Assembly: GCA_964489525.1 (NCBI GenBank)
Contig: CAZAYY010000002.1
Coordinates: 62,001 to 126,000, forward strand
Direction: 5' to 3'
Source: CAZAYY01 sp964489525
GTDB taxonomy: Bacteria; Chloroflexota; Anaerolineae; Anaerolineales; JABWBV01
DNA length: 64,000 nucleotides
The notes beneath the pieces are model-generated. The model was not told the DNA's origin. It saw nothing but the letters and a program-made list of their open reading frames with translations, and did not search any database. The translations under genes and the position numbers were made by a program. Below, piece after piece: positions 15,494 through 23,789 of the stretch. Positions within the stretch are counted from its first letter, which is position 1; each line of letters starts with the position of its first letter.

Positions 15494-16291
15494 GTGGATG
15501 TCTCTCAACCTGCCCTGGAAAACGCCCTGGCCGGGCTGCGGCTTGGCCGGGTGGAATACCTGCCGCAAGTTGGCTCCACCAATGACAGGGCCGCCGCGTT
15601 GGCGGCTGAGGGGGCTCCCGATTTCTCCCTGGTGATGGCCGATGAACAAACTGCTGGGCGCGGAAGGGCCGGGCGCCAGTGGTTCACGCCGCCCGGTTCG
15701 GCCCTGGCGCTCAGTGTGCTCATCCGCCCCACAATTGCCGAAGCCACCGGGGACCTGTCCCGCTTTTCTGCCCTGGGGGCACTGGCGGTTTGCCAGGCGC
15801 TCGAACTTTCTTTTGGCCTTTCTCCCGAAATTAAATGGCCCAACGATGTCCTCCTCTCTGGGCGCAAAGTGTGCGGCGTGTTGGCCGAAGCCGCCTGGAA
15901 TGGGACTGCCCTGGAAGCCCTGGTGTTGGGGGTGGGGGTCAATGTGTGCCCGGGTGCGGTTCCCCCGCCGGATTTCCTGCGCTTCCCGGCCGCCAGCCTG
16001 GAAGAGGTCATTGGGAAGCCCGTAAACCGCCTGGGGCTGCTGCGGGCTGTGGTTGAATCGCTGTTGGCCTGGCGGGCTGTGCTGCCGTCGGAGGAATTCA
16101 TCGCCGCCTGGGACCAGCGCCTGGCCTGGCGGGGGCAGAGGGTCCAGCTGATCCAGGCTGGAACGCCGCCTATTACTGGAAGGCTGCTGGGCTTAAACGC
16201 CAGCGGTCACCTGCATTTACAAACCATCTCTGGCGCAAGCCAGTACTTTCAGGCTGGCGAACTTTCCCTTCGCCCGGTTGACAACGGCTAA
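15494..16291 (+). CDS. birA: Biotin--[acetyl-CoA-carboxylase] ligase
   Basis: A 265-residue biotin protein ligase without the N-terminal repressor helix-turn-helix (group I type). Motifs are VGSTNDRA, the biotinyl-AMP loop GRGRAGRQWFTPPGSAL, IKWPNDVLL, GRKVCGVLAEA and LVLGVGVNV, then a C-terminal SH3-like domain (WRGQRVQL ... GHLHLQT). It attaches biotin to carboxyl-carrier domains. GTG is the start, two bases after the ATP-grasp stop, so it is the last gene of the operon. Confidence 0.93.
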   Translation: MDVSQPALENALAGLRLGRVEYLPQVGSTNDRAAALAAEGAPDFSLVMADEQTAGRGRAGRQWFTPPGSALALSVLIRPTIAEATGDLSRFSALGALAVCQALELSFGLSPEIKWPNDVLLSGRKVCGVLAEAAWNGTALEALVLGVGVNVCPGAVPPPDFLRFPAASLEEVIGKPVNRLGLLRAVVESLLAWRAVLPSEEFIAAWDQRLAWRGQRVQLIQAGTPPITGRLLGLNASGHLHLQTISGASQYFQAGELSLRPVDNG

Positions 16292-16406
16292 AAATCGGCT
16301 AAACTATCTTAAAAGCGAAAAAACGCAAAATTGCTTTTGCTAATTTGCACAGGCCGTGGCTCGCCTTGAAAAAAACGTCAGCCTAGCCTGGCCCACGGAG
16401 GCCGAA

Positions 16407-16673
16407 ATGTCTTTATTTGATGAACTGAGCGATGACTCGAACGAATCCGAAGAGGAATATCTCGACCCATATTCGAACGCAGACCAGCCCGCCCGCGCCA
16501 GGGATGAATATGACCTGGTGGAAGAAAAATCGGCCCGGGGTAATACCCGCAAGCGCAGCAGGTTCCTGGGTATGACCCCGCCCCAATGGTTTTTCCTCGC
16601 TGTGCTTTTATTTTTAGCAACCAGCATTTTGGGGGTTGCCTTTTTACTGGTTACAGGGACGATTATTTTGTAG
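16407..16673 (+). CDS. Small single-pass membrane protein, unknown function
   Basis: An 88-residue protein. The first 50 residues are highly acidic, a basic stretch (TRKRSRFLGMTPPQW) follows, and one C-terminal transmembrane helix (about 62-86) ends the protein. This suggests the acidic domain faces the cytoplasm. The ATG at 16407 is preferred because GGAGG lies 6 bases upstream; a GTG at 16356 has no such site. I do not recognise a family. A strong terminator follows. Confidence 0.7.
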   Translation: MSLFDELSDDSNESEEEYLDPYSNADQPARARDEYDLVEEKSARGNTRKRSRFLGMTPPQWFFLAVLLFLATSILGVAFLLVTGTIIL

Positions 16674-16709
16674 GCTGATTTCTGTTGTTGCCATTCCTTT
16701 CATGGTACG

Positions 16710-16742
16710 CAGGCCAGGGTTTTCGCCCTGGCCTGTTTTTTT
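16710..16742 (+). terminator. Rho-independent terminator
   Basis: CAGGCCAGGG (16710-16719) pairs with CCCTGGCCTG (16726-16735) and is followed by seven T residues. Confidence 0.93.
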
Positions 16743-16830
16743 GGGTACTGCTCACCCATTCCCCCGTTCTCACCCCGGCCCTGGCCTGGCGCAGCGGTTT
16801 TTTGGGGATGGTGCCGCGCAGTTGTCACAA

Positions 16831-16864
16831 TTCTTACGTTTTTCTTACGCAAATCGGGTATAAG
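16831..16864 (+). promoter_or_regulatory. Candidate htpG promoter region with direct repeat
   Basis: TTCTTACG occurs at 16831-16838 and again at 16842-16849, followed by a TATAAG -10-like hexamer at 16859-16864. No CIRCE element is visible, so HrcA control is not supported. The direct repeat may be an activator site or a non-consensus -35. Confidence 0.4.
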
Positions 16865-16931
16865 TAAACCGCAAAACTATTACAAGCTGCGCTGTCCGCG
16901 CAGGTGACTTGTCGTCTTGGAGGAAAAACAC

Positions 16932-18821
16932 ATGAGTGAACAAACCCATTCTCCCGCCCAGCAAACCTTTAAGGCGGAAATTCGCCAGCTGTTGGATATC
17001 CTGGCCCATTCGTTGTACACTGACCGGGAAATCTTCCTGCGCGAGCTGGTTTCAAACGCTTCCGATGCCCTCAACCGGCTGCGCTTTGAAATGCTCACCA
17101 ATCCCGATGTGATCACCCCCGACGCCGAGCTGGGAGTCTGGATCACTGCCGACAAAGACAACCGCACCCTCACCATCCGCGATACCGGCATTGGCATGAC
17201 CCAGGCAGAATTAGCCCGCAACCTGGGCACCATCGCCCAATCCGGTGCGCGTGAGTTCATCAAAGCCACCCAAAAAGAACAAAAAGATTTCTCCGATATC
17301 ATCGGCCAGTTTGGTGTTGGTTTCTATTCGGCGTTCATGGTGGCCGAATCCATCACGGTTACCTCGCGCTCCTACCATCCGGATGGGGAAGGGGGGCGCT
17401 GGTTTTCCCAGGGCGGCGAAACCTTTTCCGTGGAACCCTTTGAAGTGACCGAACGCGGTACGACCATTGTGCTCCAACTGCGCGAAGATGCAGCGGAATT
17501 CACCGACGAATACCGCCTGCGGGAAATCATCCGCCGCCACTCCGACTATGTCGCCTTCCCCATTTATATAGGCGATAAAAAAGAACAGGCCAACAGCCAG
17601 ACAGCCATTTGGCGGCGCAGTCCATCCAGCGTGGAAGCAGATGAATACCGCGATTTCTACCGCCAGCTCACCCTGGAATTCACCCCGCCGCTTAAACACA
17701 TGCACCTGACGGTGGATGCCCCGCTCCAGGTTTACGCTTTGCTTTTCTTCCCCAGCGGTGAACGCGGCTTTTTCTCGCTGCGCAAAGAAGAAGGCCTTAA
17801 GCTGTATGCTCGTAAAGTCCTCATCCAGGAATATAGTAAAGACCTGCTGCCCCAGCACTTCCGCTTTATCCAGGGCGTGGTGGATGCTGAAGATTTGCCG
17901 CTCAATGTATCACGCGAAAGCATCCAATCCAACGCCATCATGGCTCGTTTGAAAAAAATCCTTACGGGTCGGGTAATGAACACCTTGAAAGACATGGCCC
18001 GCGATGCGCAAAACCCGGAAACCTATGTTAAATTCTGGGAAAAGTTTGGTGCTTACCTTAAAGAAGGCGTCACTACCACCCAGGATACTGCCGAACGGGA
18101 AGGCCTGCTGCCGCTGCTGCGCTTCCGCACCAACCGCTTCCCCGACCAATGGAACTCGCTGGACCAGTATATCGAACGGGCCGGAGCGGAAAACAAAACG
18201 ATTTACTACCTGCTGGGCGAAGACCAGAAATCCATCCTGCACAGCCCCCACCTCGATTACTTTGCCCGTGAAGGCCATGAAGTGCTGCTGCTCACCGAGC
18301 CGATTGACTCATTTATGGTGGGCGCGTTGGGCACATATCAGGAGCACACCTTTGAGAACGCTGCCACAACCGGGGCAGCCCAAACTGAAAAGCCCGAACC
18401 AGCCGCGAACGAAGCCGAGGAAAAACCCGTTGAAGAACCCGCTGACCCCCTGATGGCCCGCATCCAGCACTACCTGGGCGAGCGTGTCGCGGGGGTTCGC
18501 AAAACCGAACGCCTATCCACTTCCGTGGCCCGCCTGGTAGACCCCGAAGGGGCCCGCAGCCAGGAGATGCACCGCGTCCAGCGTATTTTGGAAAAGGATT
18601 ACCAGATTCCAAAGCTCATCCTCGAAATTAACCCCAACCACCCCATTATCCAGGGCCTTGCCCGGCTTCCCGAAGAAAGCCCGCTTGTGGGTGTGCTGGT
18701 GGAGCAAATCTATACAAACACCCTGCTCATTGAAGGCCTGCTGCCCGACCCGGCTGCCATGCTTCCCAACATCCAGGCGCTGATGCAGGCAGCGGTCAAA
18801 GAGGCCGGCCAGCCAGAATAA
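16932..18821 (+). CDS. htpG: Molecular chaperone HtpG (Hsp90)
   Basis: A 629-residue Hsp90. The GHKL ATPase domain carries LRELVSNASDALNRLR, IRDTGIGMT, GTIAQSGAREF and GQFGVGFYSAF. The middle domain (about 225-440) includes GVVDAEDLPLNVSRESIQ, and the C-terminal dimerisation domain ends the protein. An acidic Glu/Pro-rich linker precedes the last domain (about residues 475-510). HtpG is a cytosolic ATP-dependent chaperone. The ATG at 16932 has TTGGAGGA just upstream; a TTG at 16917 lies inside that site and is rejected. The gene appears monocistronic, with a terminator behind it. Confidence 0.96.
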   Translation: MSEQTHSPAQQTFKAEIRQLLDILAHSLYTDREIFLRELVSNASDALNRLRFEMLTNPDVITPDAELGVWITADKDNRTLTIRDTGIGMTQAELARNLGTIAQSGAREFIKATQKEQKDFSDIIGQFGVGFYSAFMVAESITVTSRSYHPDGEGGRWFSQGGETFSVEPFEVTERGTTIVLQLREDAAEFTDEYRLREIIRRHSDYVAFPIYIGDKKEQANSQTAIWRRSPSSVEADEYRDFYRQLTLEFTPPLKHMHLTVDAPLQVYALLFFPSGERGFFSLRKEEGLKLYARKVLIQEYSKDLLPQHFRFIQGVVDAEDLPLNVSRESIQSNAIMARLKKILTGRVMNTLKDMARDAQNPETYVKFWEKFGAYLKEGVTTTQDTAEREGLLPLLRFRTNRFPDQWNSLDQYIERAGAENKTIYYLLGEDQKSILHSPHLDYFAREGHEVLLLTEPIDSFMVGALGTYQEHTFENAATTGAAQTEKPEPAANEAEEKPVEEPADPLMARIQHYLGERVAGVRKTERLSTSVARLVDPEGARSQEMHRVQRILEKDYQIPKLILEINPNHPIIQGLARLPEESPLVGVLVEQIYTNTLLIEGLLPDPAAMLPNIQALMQAAVKEAGQPE

Positions 18822-18903
18822 ACCAAGAAAGGCCGGCCTTGCGAGGCTGTGGGGGGATTCCCGTCAAATTCTCACTGCAAGGTTGACTTGCCCCGCCAAC
18901 CCG

Positions 18904-18942
18904 GGTGACACGCAGCAATGCACTGCGTGTCACCTTTGTTTT
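18904..18942 (+). terminator. Rho-independent terminator downstream of htpG
   Basis: GGTGACACGCAG (18904-18915) pairs with CTGCGTGTCACC (18923-18934), followed by TTTGTTTT. Confidence 0.85.
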
Positions 18943-19045
18943 AAGCACCCCAACATGCTCGGATATGGGCTGGACCTTGCTGCCATGTATAGGTGGGGCT
19001 TATTCAAAAATTCCAAATTATAAAGTATTACATTATATTATTGTA

Positions 19046-19075
19046 TTGACAATACTGTGTAATATACAGTATAAT
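19046..19075 (+). promoter_or_regulatory. Consensus promoter with PadR-type operator
   Basis: TTGACA (19046-19051) and TATAAT (19070-19075) are 18 bases apart. The spacer is filled by the inverted repeat ATACTGT (19052-19058) / ACAGTAT (19066-19072), typical of PadR-family operators, which points to autoregulation. The start codon is only 6 bases after the -10, so the mRNA is probably leaderless. Confidence 0.85.
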
Positions 19076-19081
19076 GAATTT

Positions 19082-19423
19082 ATGAATACACAAGAATTGG
19101 AAGAGCTCAAAAATAATGTAATGCAGGAAATCCGGCGCGGGGTGCTGGTGTTGGCGGCTTTGAGCGAGCTGAGAGATGAAAAGTACGGCTATTCACTGAT
19201 CAGCAGCCTGGCCGAAAAAGGATTGATGATTGACCAGGGGACGCTCTACCCGCTTTTGCGCCGCCTGGAAAGCCAGGGCTTGCTGAAAAGCGAGTGGAAT
19301 GTTGAGGGCAGCCGCCCACGTCGTTACTATGTCTTGAGCGAATCAGGCCGCACAACCCTGGAAGCGCTCCGCACCGAATGGGATGAGCTTACCCGTGTCA
19401 TGGATAAATTATTGGGGCGCTGA
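19082..19423 (+). CDS. PadR family transcriptional regulator
   Basis: A 113-residue winged-helix repressor of the short PadR subfamily. The signature is EIRRGVLVLAALSEL...YGYSLISSLAEKGLMIDQGTLYPLLRRLESQGLL, followed by the wing SRPRRYYVLSESG and a C-terminal dimerisation helix. The ATG at 19082 lies 6 bases after a consensus -10; the upstream in-frame codons from a GTG at 18905 run through a terminator and are not coding. PadR proteins repress their own operon and release it on ligand binding. The partner downstream is a HAAS-domain membrane protein, a common PadR arrangement. Confidence 0.92.
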   Translation: MNTQELEELKNNVMQEIRRGVLVLAALSELRDEKYGYSLISSLAEKGLMIDQGTLYPLLRRLESQGLLKSEWNVEGSRPRRYYVLSESGRTTLEALRTEWDELTRVMDKLLGR

Positions 19424-19446
19424 TGACCCCAAAAAGGAGATATATC

Positions 19447-20427
19447 ATGGAACTGATTGAACGTTATTTACATCAAGTTGGGCGCTACCTGCCCCGCAAA
19501 AACCGGGAAGATATCCTGGGCGAAATGCGCTCCACACTGGCCGACGCACTGGAAGACCAGGCCGGGGACAACCCCACCGAAGCCGATGTGATCGCCATGT
19601 TGAAAACCTATGGCGCTCCACACACCATGGCGGCCAAATACTATCCCGAAGGCCAGTACCTGGTAGGCCCCACGCTTTACCCCTTGTTCCGGATGGTAAC
19701 GGGAATCGCCCTGGCTGCGGTTCTGGGTGCCCAGGTTATCGCCTGGTTGGTTGCCGCCCTTTTTGCCGGGCAGCCCATCAGCGCCGTAGATGCCGCCGCC
19801 GGAATGGTCAACAGCCTGCCCACAACCATAGGCTGGATTGTGATTGTGTTTATCATCTTGCAGCGCTTGGATGTCCACCCGGATATGGACGATGAAAAGT
19901 CCTGGGACCCAACCACGCTGCCGCCCATTGATAAGACCAAAGAAGTCAGCCGGGCCGAACTGGTTGCCAGCATCATCATTCAATCCATCATCCTGGCCCT
20001 CCTGGCGATGTTCCCGGACAAGATCGGCGTGTATATCTTCCCAGGGGGGGCATTCTTTGGCAACCCTGTCCTGGTGGCGTATCTTCCGTGGATCAGCCTG
20101 GCACTGCTGTTGGGGATTGGTCTGAATGTGTACCTGCTCTGGCAGGGACAATGGACACTCACCAGCCAGGTGGTCAAGGTTGCCAGCAACATCTTCGGTA
20201 TTGTAATATTGGGTCTTCTGGTCCAGGCCCATTACGCCTGGCTCCAGGCCCGCGACGCTGGAACTTTCATTACATCTATCGAAATGTTTGCGAAAGACAT
20301 TGAAAGCGGCGGGCAAATCTTTTCCATGCAAATCTTTTTCATGGCCTTCACGGTTGCCCTGGTTGTGACACTGATCGAAACCGCTGTGACATTGTTCCGC
20401 CTGGCGCAAAAGAACCTGCTTAAGTAA
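19447..20427 (+). CDS. HAAS-domain (DUF1700-like) multi-pass membrane protein
   Basis: A 326-residue protein. Residues 1-65 form the HAAS helical domain found next to PadR regulators (ELIERYLHQVGRYLPRKNREDILGE, then EADVIAMLKTYGAPHTMAAKY). About six hydrophobic helices follow. HAAS proteins are thought to work with the adjacent PadR, possibly as membrane sensors or anti-regulators, but this is not established. The ATG at 19447 has AAGGAG 7 bases upstream; an ATG at 19423 overlaps the PadR stop and lacks one. Confidence 0.8.
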   Translation: MELIERYLHQVGRYLPRKNREDILGEMRSTLADALEDQAGDNPTEADVIAMLKTYGAPHTMAAKYYPEGQYLVGPTLYPLFRMVTGIALAAVLGAQVIAWLVAALFAGQPISAVDAAAGMVNSLPTTIGWIVIVFIILQRLDVHPDMDDEKSWDPTTLPPIDKTKEVSRAELVASIIIQSIILALLAMFPDKIGVYIFPGGAFFGNPVLVAYLPWISLALLLGIGLNVYLLWQGQWTLTSQVVKVASNIFGIVILGLLVQAHYAWLQARDAGTFITSIEMFAKDIESGGQIFSMQIFFMAFTVALVVTLIETAVTLFRLAQKNLLK

Positions 20428-20459
20428 ATCTGTCTGATTCGCTTGATACCTGGCAAGTA

Positions 20460-20520
20460 CCACCGAGAGCCACCGAGAATTTTAAAGATTTCTCGGTGGC
20501 TCTCGATGTTATCTCGGTGG
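20460..20520. repeat. Compound palindrome with four copies of CCACCGAGA
   Basis: CCACCGAGA occurs twice directly (20460-20468, 20470-20478) and twice inverted (20491-20499, 20512-20520). The central part forms a perfect 16-bp stem (20464-20479 with 20490-20505) around a 10-base loop. It sits downstream of the HAAS gene without a T-run and looks like a dispersed palindromic element. Confidence 0.8.
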
Positions 20521-20524
20521 TTAC

Positions 20525-20545
20525 GGGCGGGTCTCAAACCCGCCC
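20525..20545. repeat. GGGCGGGT/ACCCGCCC palindromic repeat
   Basis: A perfect 8-bp inverted repeat with a 5-base loop. Sequences of this type are familiar as dispersed intergenic repeats in Chloroflexi and cyanobacteria (recollection, not searched). The rest of the gap to 20823 shows no gene and no convincing promoter. Confidence 0.6.
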
Positions 20546-20823
20546 CCTCGATTTGTGCCAAGGGAGAATCCAACCAGACCCATAGCACGGGCGCTGCCCC
20601 CCCTCTCCTGTGTCGTTTCGAAGAGCCGCAGGCCCCCACCTCATGTCAACCCCAAACGACCCACTCCAGACTACGAACCCCCAATGCGGTACGATTGTCC
20701 CAAAATAAACAGGACTTATGTCACTGGCTTAACCGGCCAAAGTCAGGGAAAATATAGATGCCGGAGGGAATCTGGTGCGTTTTTAACTCCCTTCGACAAG
20801 AAGATCGAAAAGGAGGCCAAACA

Positions 20824-21066
20824 GTGGCAGCAGAAGGAAGCATCGAAGTAGATGAGCGCTATTGCAAAGGCTGTGAAATTTGCGCTCAAGCATGCCCCAA
20901 AGGGCTGATTCACATGTCTCAAGACCGGTTCACTGCAAAAGGATACCACCCGGCTGAGCTTACGGGGGAGGGCTGCACGGGCTGTGCCATATGTGCACTG
21001 GTTTGCCCGGAGGCGGCGATTACCGTTTATCGCAAAGAGACCCAGCGCGGGGCAAAAGCCCCTTAA
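20824..21066 (+). CDS. 2-oxoacid:ferredoxin oxidoreductase, delta (2x4Fe-4S ferredoxin) subunit
   Basis: An 80-residue ferredoxin domain with two 4Fe-4S motifs, CKGCEICAQACPKG and CTGCAICALVCPEA. The subunit carries electrons from the thiamine centre to external ferredoxin. The GTG at 20824 is chosen because AAGGAGG ends 8 bases before it; an ATG at 20758 has no such site and would add an unrelated extension. It is the first gene of a delta-alpha-beta-gamma operon, separated from alpha by a terminator-like hairpin. Confidence 0.9.
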   Translation: MAAEGSIEVDERYCKGCEICAQACPKGLIHMSQDRFTAKGYHPAELTGEGCTGCAICALVCPEAAITVYRKETQRGAKAP

Positions 21067-21069
21067 CCC

Positions 21070-21100
21070 ACAAGGTAGTTTAACAACTACCTTGTTTTTT
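21070..21100 (+). terminator. Terminator-like hairpin inside the oxidoreductase operon
   Basis: ACAAGGTAGTT (21070-21080) pairs perfectly with AACTACCTTGT (21085-21095) around TAAC, followed by T residues to 21100. It lies between the ferredoxin subunit and the alpha subunit, whose start is only 18 bases on, with no room for a new promoter. Confidence 0.85.
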
Positions 21101-21117
21101 CCTGGAGGAACACCAAC

Positions 21118-22251
21118 ATGACACGCGAACTGCTGAAAGGAAACGTAGCGATGGCCGAAGCCGCCATCCGCGCCGGGGTTGAAGCCTATTTCGGTTACCC
21201 AATTACCCCGCAAACAGAGTTATTGGAGCATATGGCCGAGAGAATGCCGGAGCTGGGACGGGCATTTTTGCAGGCCGAAAGCGAAGTTGCCGCCATTAAT
21301 ATGGTGTATGGTGCTGCCTGCACCGGCAAACGGGTGATGACCACCTCTTCCAGCCCTGGCGTCAGCCTGATGATGGAAGGGCTTTCCTACATTGTTGGTA
21401 CGGAAGTGCCCGTGGTGCTGATTGACGTGGTGCGCGGCGGCCCTGGCCTGGGCAACATTGCCCCCTCACAGGGTGACTATAACCAGCTGGTTCATGGCGG
21501 TGGTCATGGCGACTACCACCCCATTGTCCTGGCTCCGGCCAGCGTTCAGGAAGCCATAAATCTGACGGTTTTGGCCTTCGACCTGGCCGAAAAATACCGC
21601 ACCCTGGCCATTGTCATGGCCGATGGCAACATTGGCCAGATGATGGAGCCTGCCGAACTGCCCGAAATGCGCCCCCTGCCCACCAAATACCCCGACTGGG
21701 CAGTAACCGGTGCCAAAGGCCGCCCCAGCCGACTGCTCAGCTCGATTTACCTGCTCCCTGAAGATGAAGAAATCACCAATCTGCGCCTGCTTGAGCGCTG
21801 GGAGAAAGTCAAAGCCAACGAAATTCGCTACGCGGAGCACAACACCGAAGATGCTGAAATTATCGTGTTGGGTTTTGGCACAGCAGGGCGGGTGGCCTAT
21901 TCAGCCGTCCGCCAGGCCCGCGAGCACGGCCTCAAAGTTGGGCTTTTCCGCCCAATCACGCTCAGCCCGTTTCCCTATGAACGCATCGAAGCCCTCTCCA
22001 AAACCGCCAGCAAATTCCTGGTGGTGGAGATGAACTCCGGCCAGATGCTCAACGATGTCCGCCTGGCTGCAGCCGGGCGGGTTCCGGTGGAGTTTTACGG
22101 CAGGTTGGGCGGAACTGTCCCGCTGCAGGATGAGATTTACGCTGAAATTGAACGGGTGGCAAGCGGCACTGCTGCCCCAACCGACGCCGGCCTGCACAAA
22201 GCCTGGCTGGATGCAATGATTAACCGCTACGGCACCCACAGCCGCAATTAA
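21118..22251 (+). CDS. vorB: 2-oxoacid:ferredoxin oxidoreductase alpha subunit (VorB type)
   Basis: A 377-residue alpha subunit. The N-terminal pyrimidine-type domain has GNVAMAEAAIRAGVEAYFGYPITPQTE and FLQAESEVAAINMVYGAACTG, then SSSPGVSLMMEGLSYIVG and GGPGLGNIAPSQGDYNQ. Transketolase-like domain II follows. It oxidatively decarboxylates a 2-oxoacid to an acyl-CoA with reduction of ferredoxin. The motifs fit the 3-methyl-2-oxobutanoate (valine-derived) family best, but 2-oxoglutarate cannot be excluded. A CTGGAGGA site lies upstream. Confidence 0.88.
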   Translation: MTRELLKGNVAMAEAAIRAGVEAYFGYPITPQTELLEHMAERMPELGRAFLQAESEVAAINMVYGAACTGKRVMTTSSSPGVSLMMEGLSYIVGTEVPVVLIDVVRGGPGLGNIAPSQGDYNQLVHGGGHGDYHPIVLAPASVQEAINLTVLAFDLAEKYRTLAIVMADGNIGQMMEPAELPEMRPLPTKYPDWAVTGAKGRPSRLLSSIYLLPEDEEITNLRLLERWEKVKANEIRYAEHNTEDAEIIVLGFGTAGRVAYSAVRQAREHGLKVGLFRPITLSPFPYERIEALSKTASKFLVVEMNSGQMLNDVRLAAAGRVPVEFYGRLGGTVPLQDEIYAEIERVASGTAAPTDAGLHKAWLDAMINRYGTHSRN

Positions 22252-22264
22252 CCCAGGAGATCCC

Positions 22265-23050
22265 ATGGCGACGATTACCCAGGATACCGAATTAAAAGTA
22301 GTTTATCAGCGGCCCGAATCTTTGGCCGAGGTGCATACGCATTACTGCCCGGGCTGTACCCACGGCGTGGGTCACCGCCTGGTGGCCGAAGTGCTGGACG
22401 AAATGGGGCTGCGCGAGCAAACCATTGGCGTGGCTTCGGTGGGCTGCTCTGTTTTTTCATATAAATATTTCGACCTCGATTTTGTTGAAGCCGCCCACGG
22501 GCGGGCCTGTGCCATGGCCACTGGCGTCAAACGCGTTTTGCCCGACCGGGTGGTCTTCACCTACCAGGGTGATGGCGACCTGGCCTCGATTGGTATGGCC
22601 GAAACTGTCCACGCCGCTGCCCGGGGTGAGAACATCACCGTGATTTTTATCAACAATGCCATCTATGGTATGACCGGGGGACAGATGGCGCCCACCACCC
22701 TGCCGGGAATGCGCACCACATCCTCCCCATTGGGCCGCAACAGTGAACTCACCGGCCTGCCTGTGCGCATGTCCGAACTGTTGGCAACCCTGGACGGCCC
22801 GGCCTATATTGCCCGCCGCAGCCTGCACGACCCGGCCAACATTCGCAAAGCCAAAAAAGCCATTCGCCTGGCTTTCGAAGCCCAGGTGCGCGGCCTTGGC
22901 TTTTCCATGGTCGAACTGCTTTCCACCTGCCCAACCAACTGGGGGATGAGCCCCTTGGATGCATGTGAATTTGTCGAAAATCAGATGATGCCCTACTTCC
23001 AGGTAGGCGATTATAAAGTCTCCCCGGCCATTGCGGGCCTGCGGGTTTAG
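22265..23050 (+). CDS. vorA: 2-oxoacid:ferredoxin oxidoreductase beta subunit (TPP-binding)
   Basis: A 261-residue beta subunit with HYCPGCTHGVGHRL near the N-terminus, the thiamine diphosphate motif GDGDLASIGMAE ... INNAIYGMTGGQ and TTLPGMRTTSSPLGRN. It binds thiamine diphosphate and pairs with the alpha subunit to form the active site. The start follows the alpha gene by 13 bases with AGGAG upstream. Substrate choice has the same uncertainty as the alpha subunit. Confidence 0.9.
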   Translation: MATITQDTELKVVYQRPESLAEVHTHYCPGCTHGVGHRLVAEVLDEMGLREQTIGVASVGCSVFSYKYFDLDFVEAAHGRACAMATGVKRVLPDRVVFTYQGDGDLASIGMAETVHAAARGENITVIFINNAIYGMTGGQMAPTTLPGMRTTSSPLGRNSELTGLPVRMSELLATLDGPAYIARRSLHDPANIRKAKKAIRLAFEAQVRGLGFSMVELLSTCPTNWGMSPLDACEFVENQMMPYFQVGDYKVSPAIAGLRV

Positions 23051-23078
23051 CTGCACAGCGGCAAAAGGAGAAGCAACC

Positions 23079-23663
23079 ATGCAAACAGAAATTCTCATCT
23101 CCGGGTTTGGCGGCCAGGGCGTGCTTTTTGCCGGTCAACTGCTGGCCTATGCTGCCATGGACGCAGGCAAAGAAGTTACCTGGATTCCATCCTACGGCCC
23201 TGAAATGCGCGGCGGCACGGCGAACTGCACCATTATTATTGCCGACGAGCCCATTGGCGCACCCATTGTTCGCTATCCCCAGGCAGTTATCGCGCTGAAC
23301 CTGCCTTCCTTAGATAAATACGAATCCCTGGTTAAGCCGGGTGGCGTTTTAATTGTGAACCAATCCCTGGTAGACCGCCCGGTAAAACGCACGGATATTC
23401 ATGTTGTGATGATTCCTGGCAACGAAATTGCTGAAGCAATTGGCAACAAGCGGCTTCTGAACATCATCACCCTGGGCGCACTGCTGGAATACCTGCCTGT
23501 AATGCCCCTGCAAGCCCTGGAATTGGCCTTGAATGATCACCTGCCTGAACGGCATAAACACCTGCTGCCGGCAAACTTCCAGGCCATGCGTAAAGGTGCC
23601 GAGTTTGCCCGTGAAAACGGGATTCGCGCCCTGGCTCCCCAGGGTCTGGGGATTCATGCCTGA
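23079..23663 (+). CDS. 2-oxoacid:ferredoxin oxidoreductase gamma subunit
   Basis: A 194-residue gamma subunit with the family motif ISGFGGQGVLFAGQLLAYAAM near the start, SYGPEMRGGTANC and the LNLPSLDKYESLVKPGG segment. It completes the delta-alpha-beta-gamma enzyme. The ATG at 23079 is set by AAAAGGAGAAG just upstream; an in-frame ATG at 23031 overlaps the beta gene and adds an unrelated tail. Confidence 0.9.
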   Translation: MQTEILISGFGGQGVLFAGQLLAYAAMDAGKEVTWIPSYGPEMRGGTANCTIIIADEPIGAPIVRYPQAVIALNLPSLDKYESLVKPGGVLIVNQSLVDRPVKRTDIHVVMIPGNEIAEAIGNKRLLNIITLGALLEYLPVMPLQALELALNDHLPERHKHLLPANFQAMRKGAEFARENGIRALAPQGLGIHA

Positions 23664-23732
23664 ACAAAAGATTCACGCTCGGGTGGGCTGACCTGAGCGG
23701 CGTTTCATTTCTTTCTCCCTCCTTTCCGGCTC

Positions 23733-23762
23733 GCGGCCCGCAGAACATCTTCTGCGGGCCGC
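23733..23762. terminator. Strong hairpin after the oxidoreductase operon
   Basis: GCGGCCCGCAGAA (23733-23745) pairs perfectly with 23750-23762 around CATC. No T-run follows, so it may instead protect the 3' end of the mRNA. Confidence 0.55.
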
Positions 23763-23789
23763 ACCGGTTTAAACGCCAGGGGCGCCTTC

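Noticed and set aside
16710..16930. CIRCE element upstream of htpG
   Set aside because: No TTAGCACTC-N9-GAGTGCTAA-like repeat is present.
18905..19081. N-terminal extension of the PadR gene from a GTG
   Set aside because: It would begin inside a terminator hairpin and run through the consensus promoter; the family starts at the ATG at 19082.
20460..20520. CRISPR array
   Set aside because: The repeats are only nine bases, partly inverted, and have no spacer regularity.
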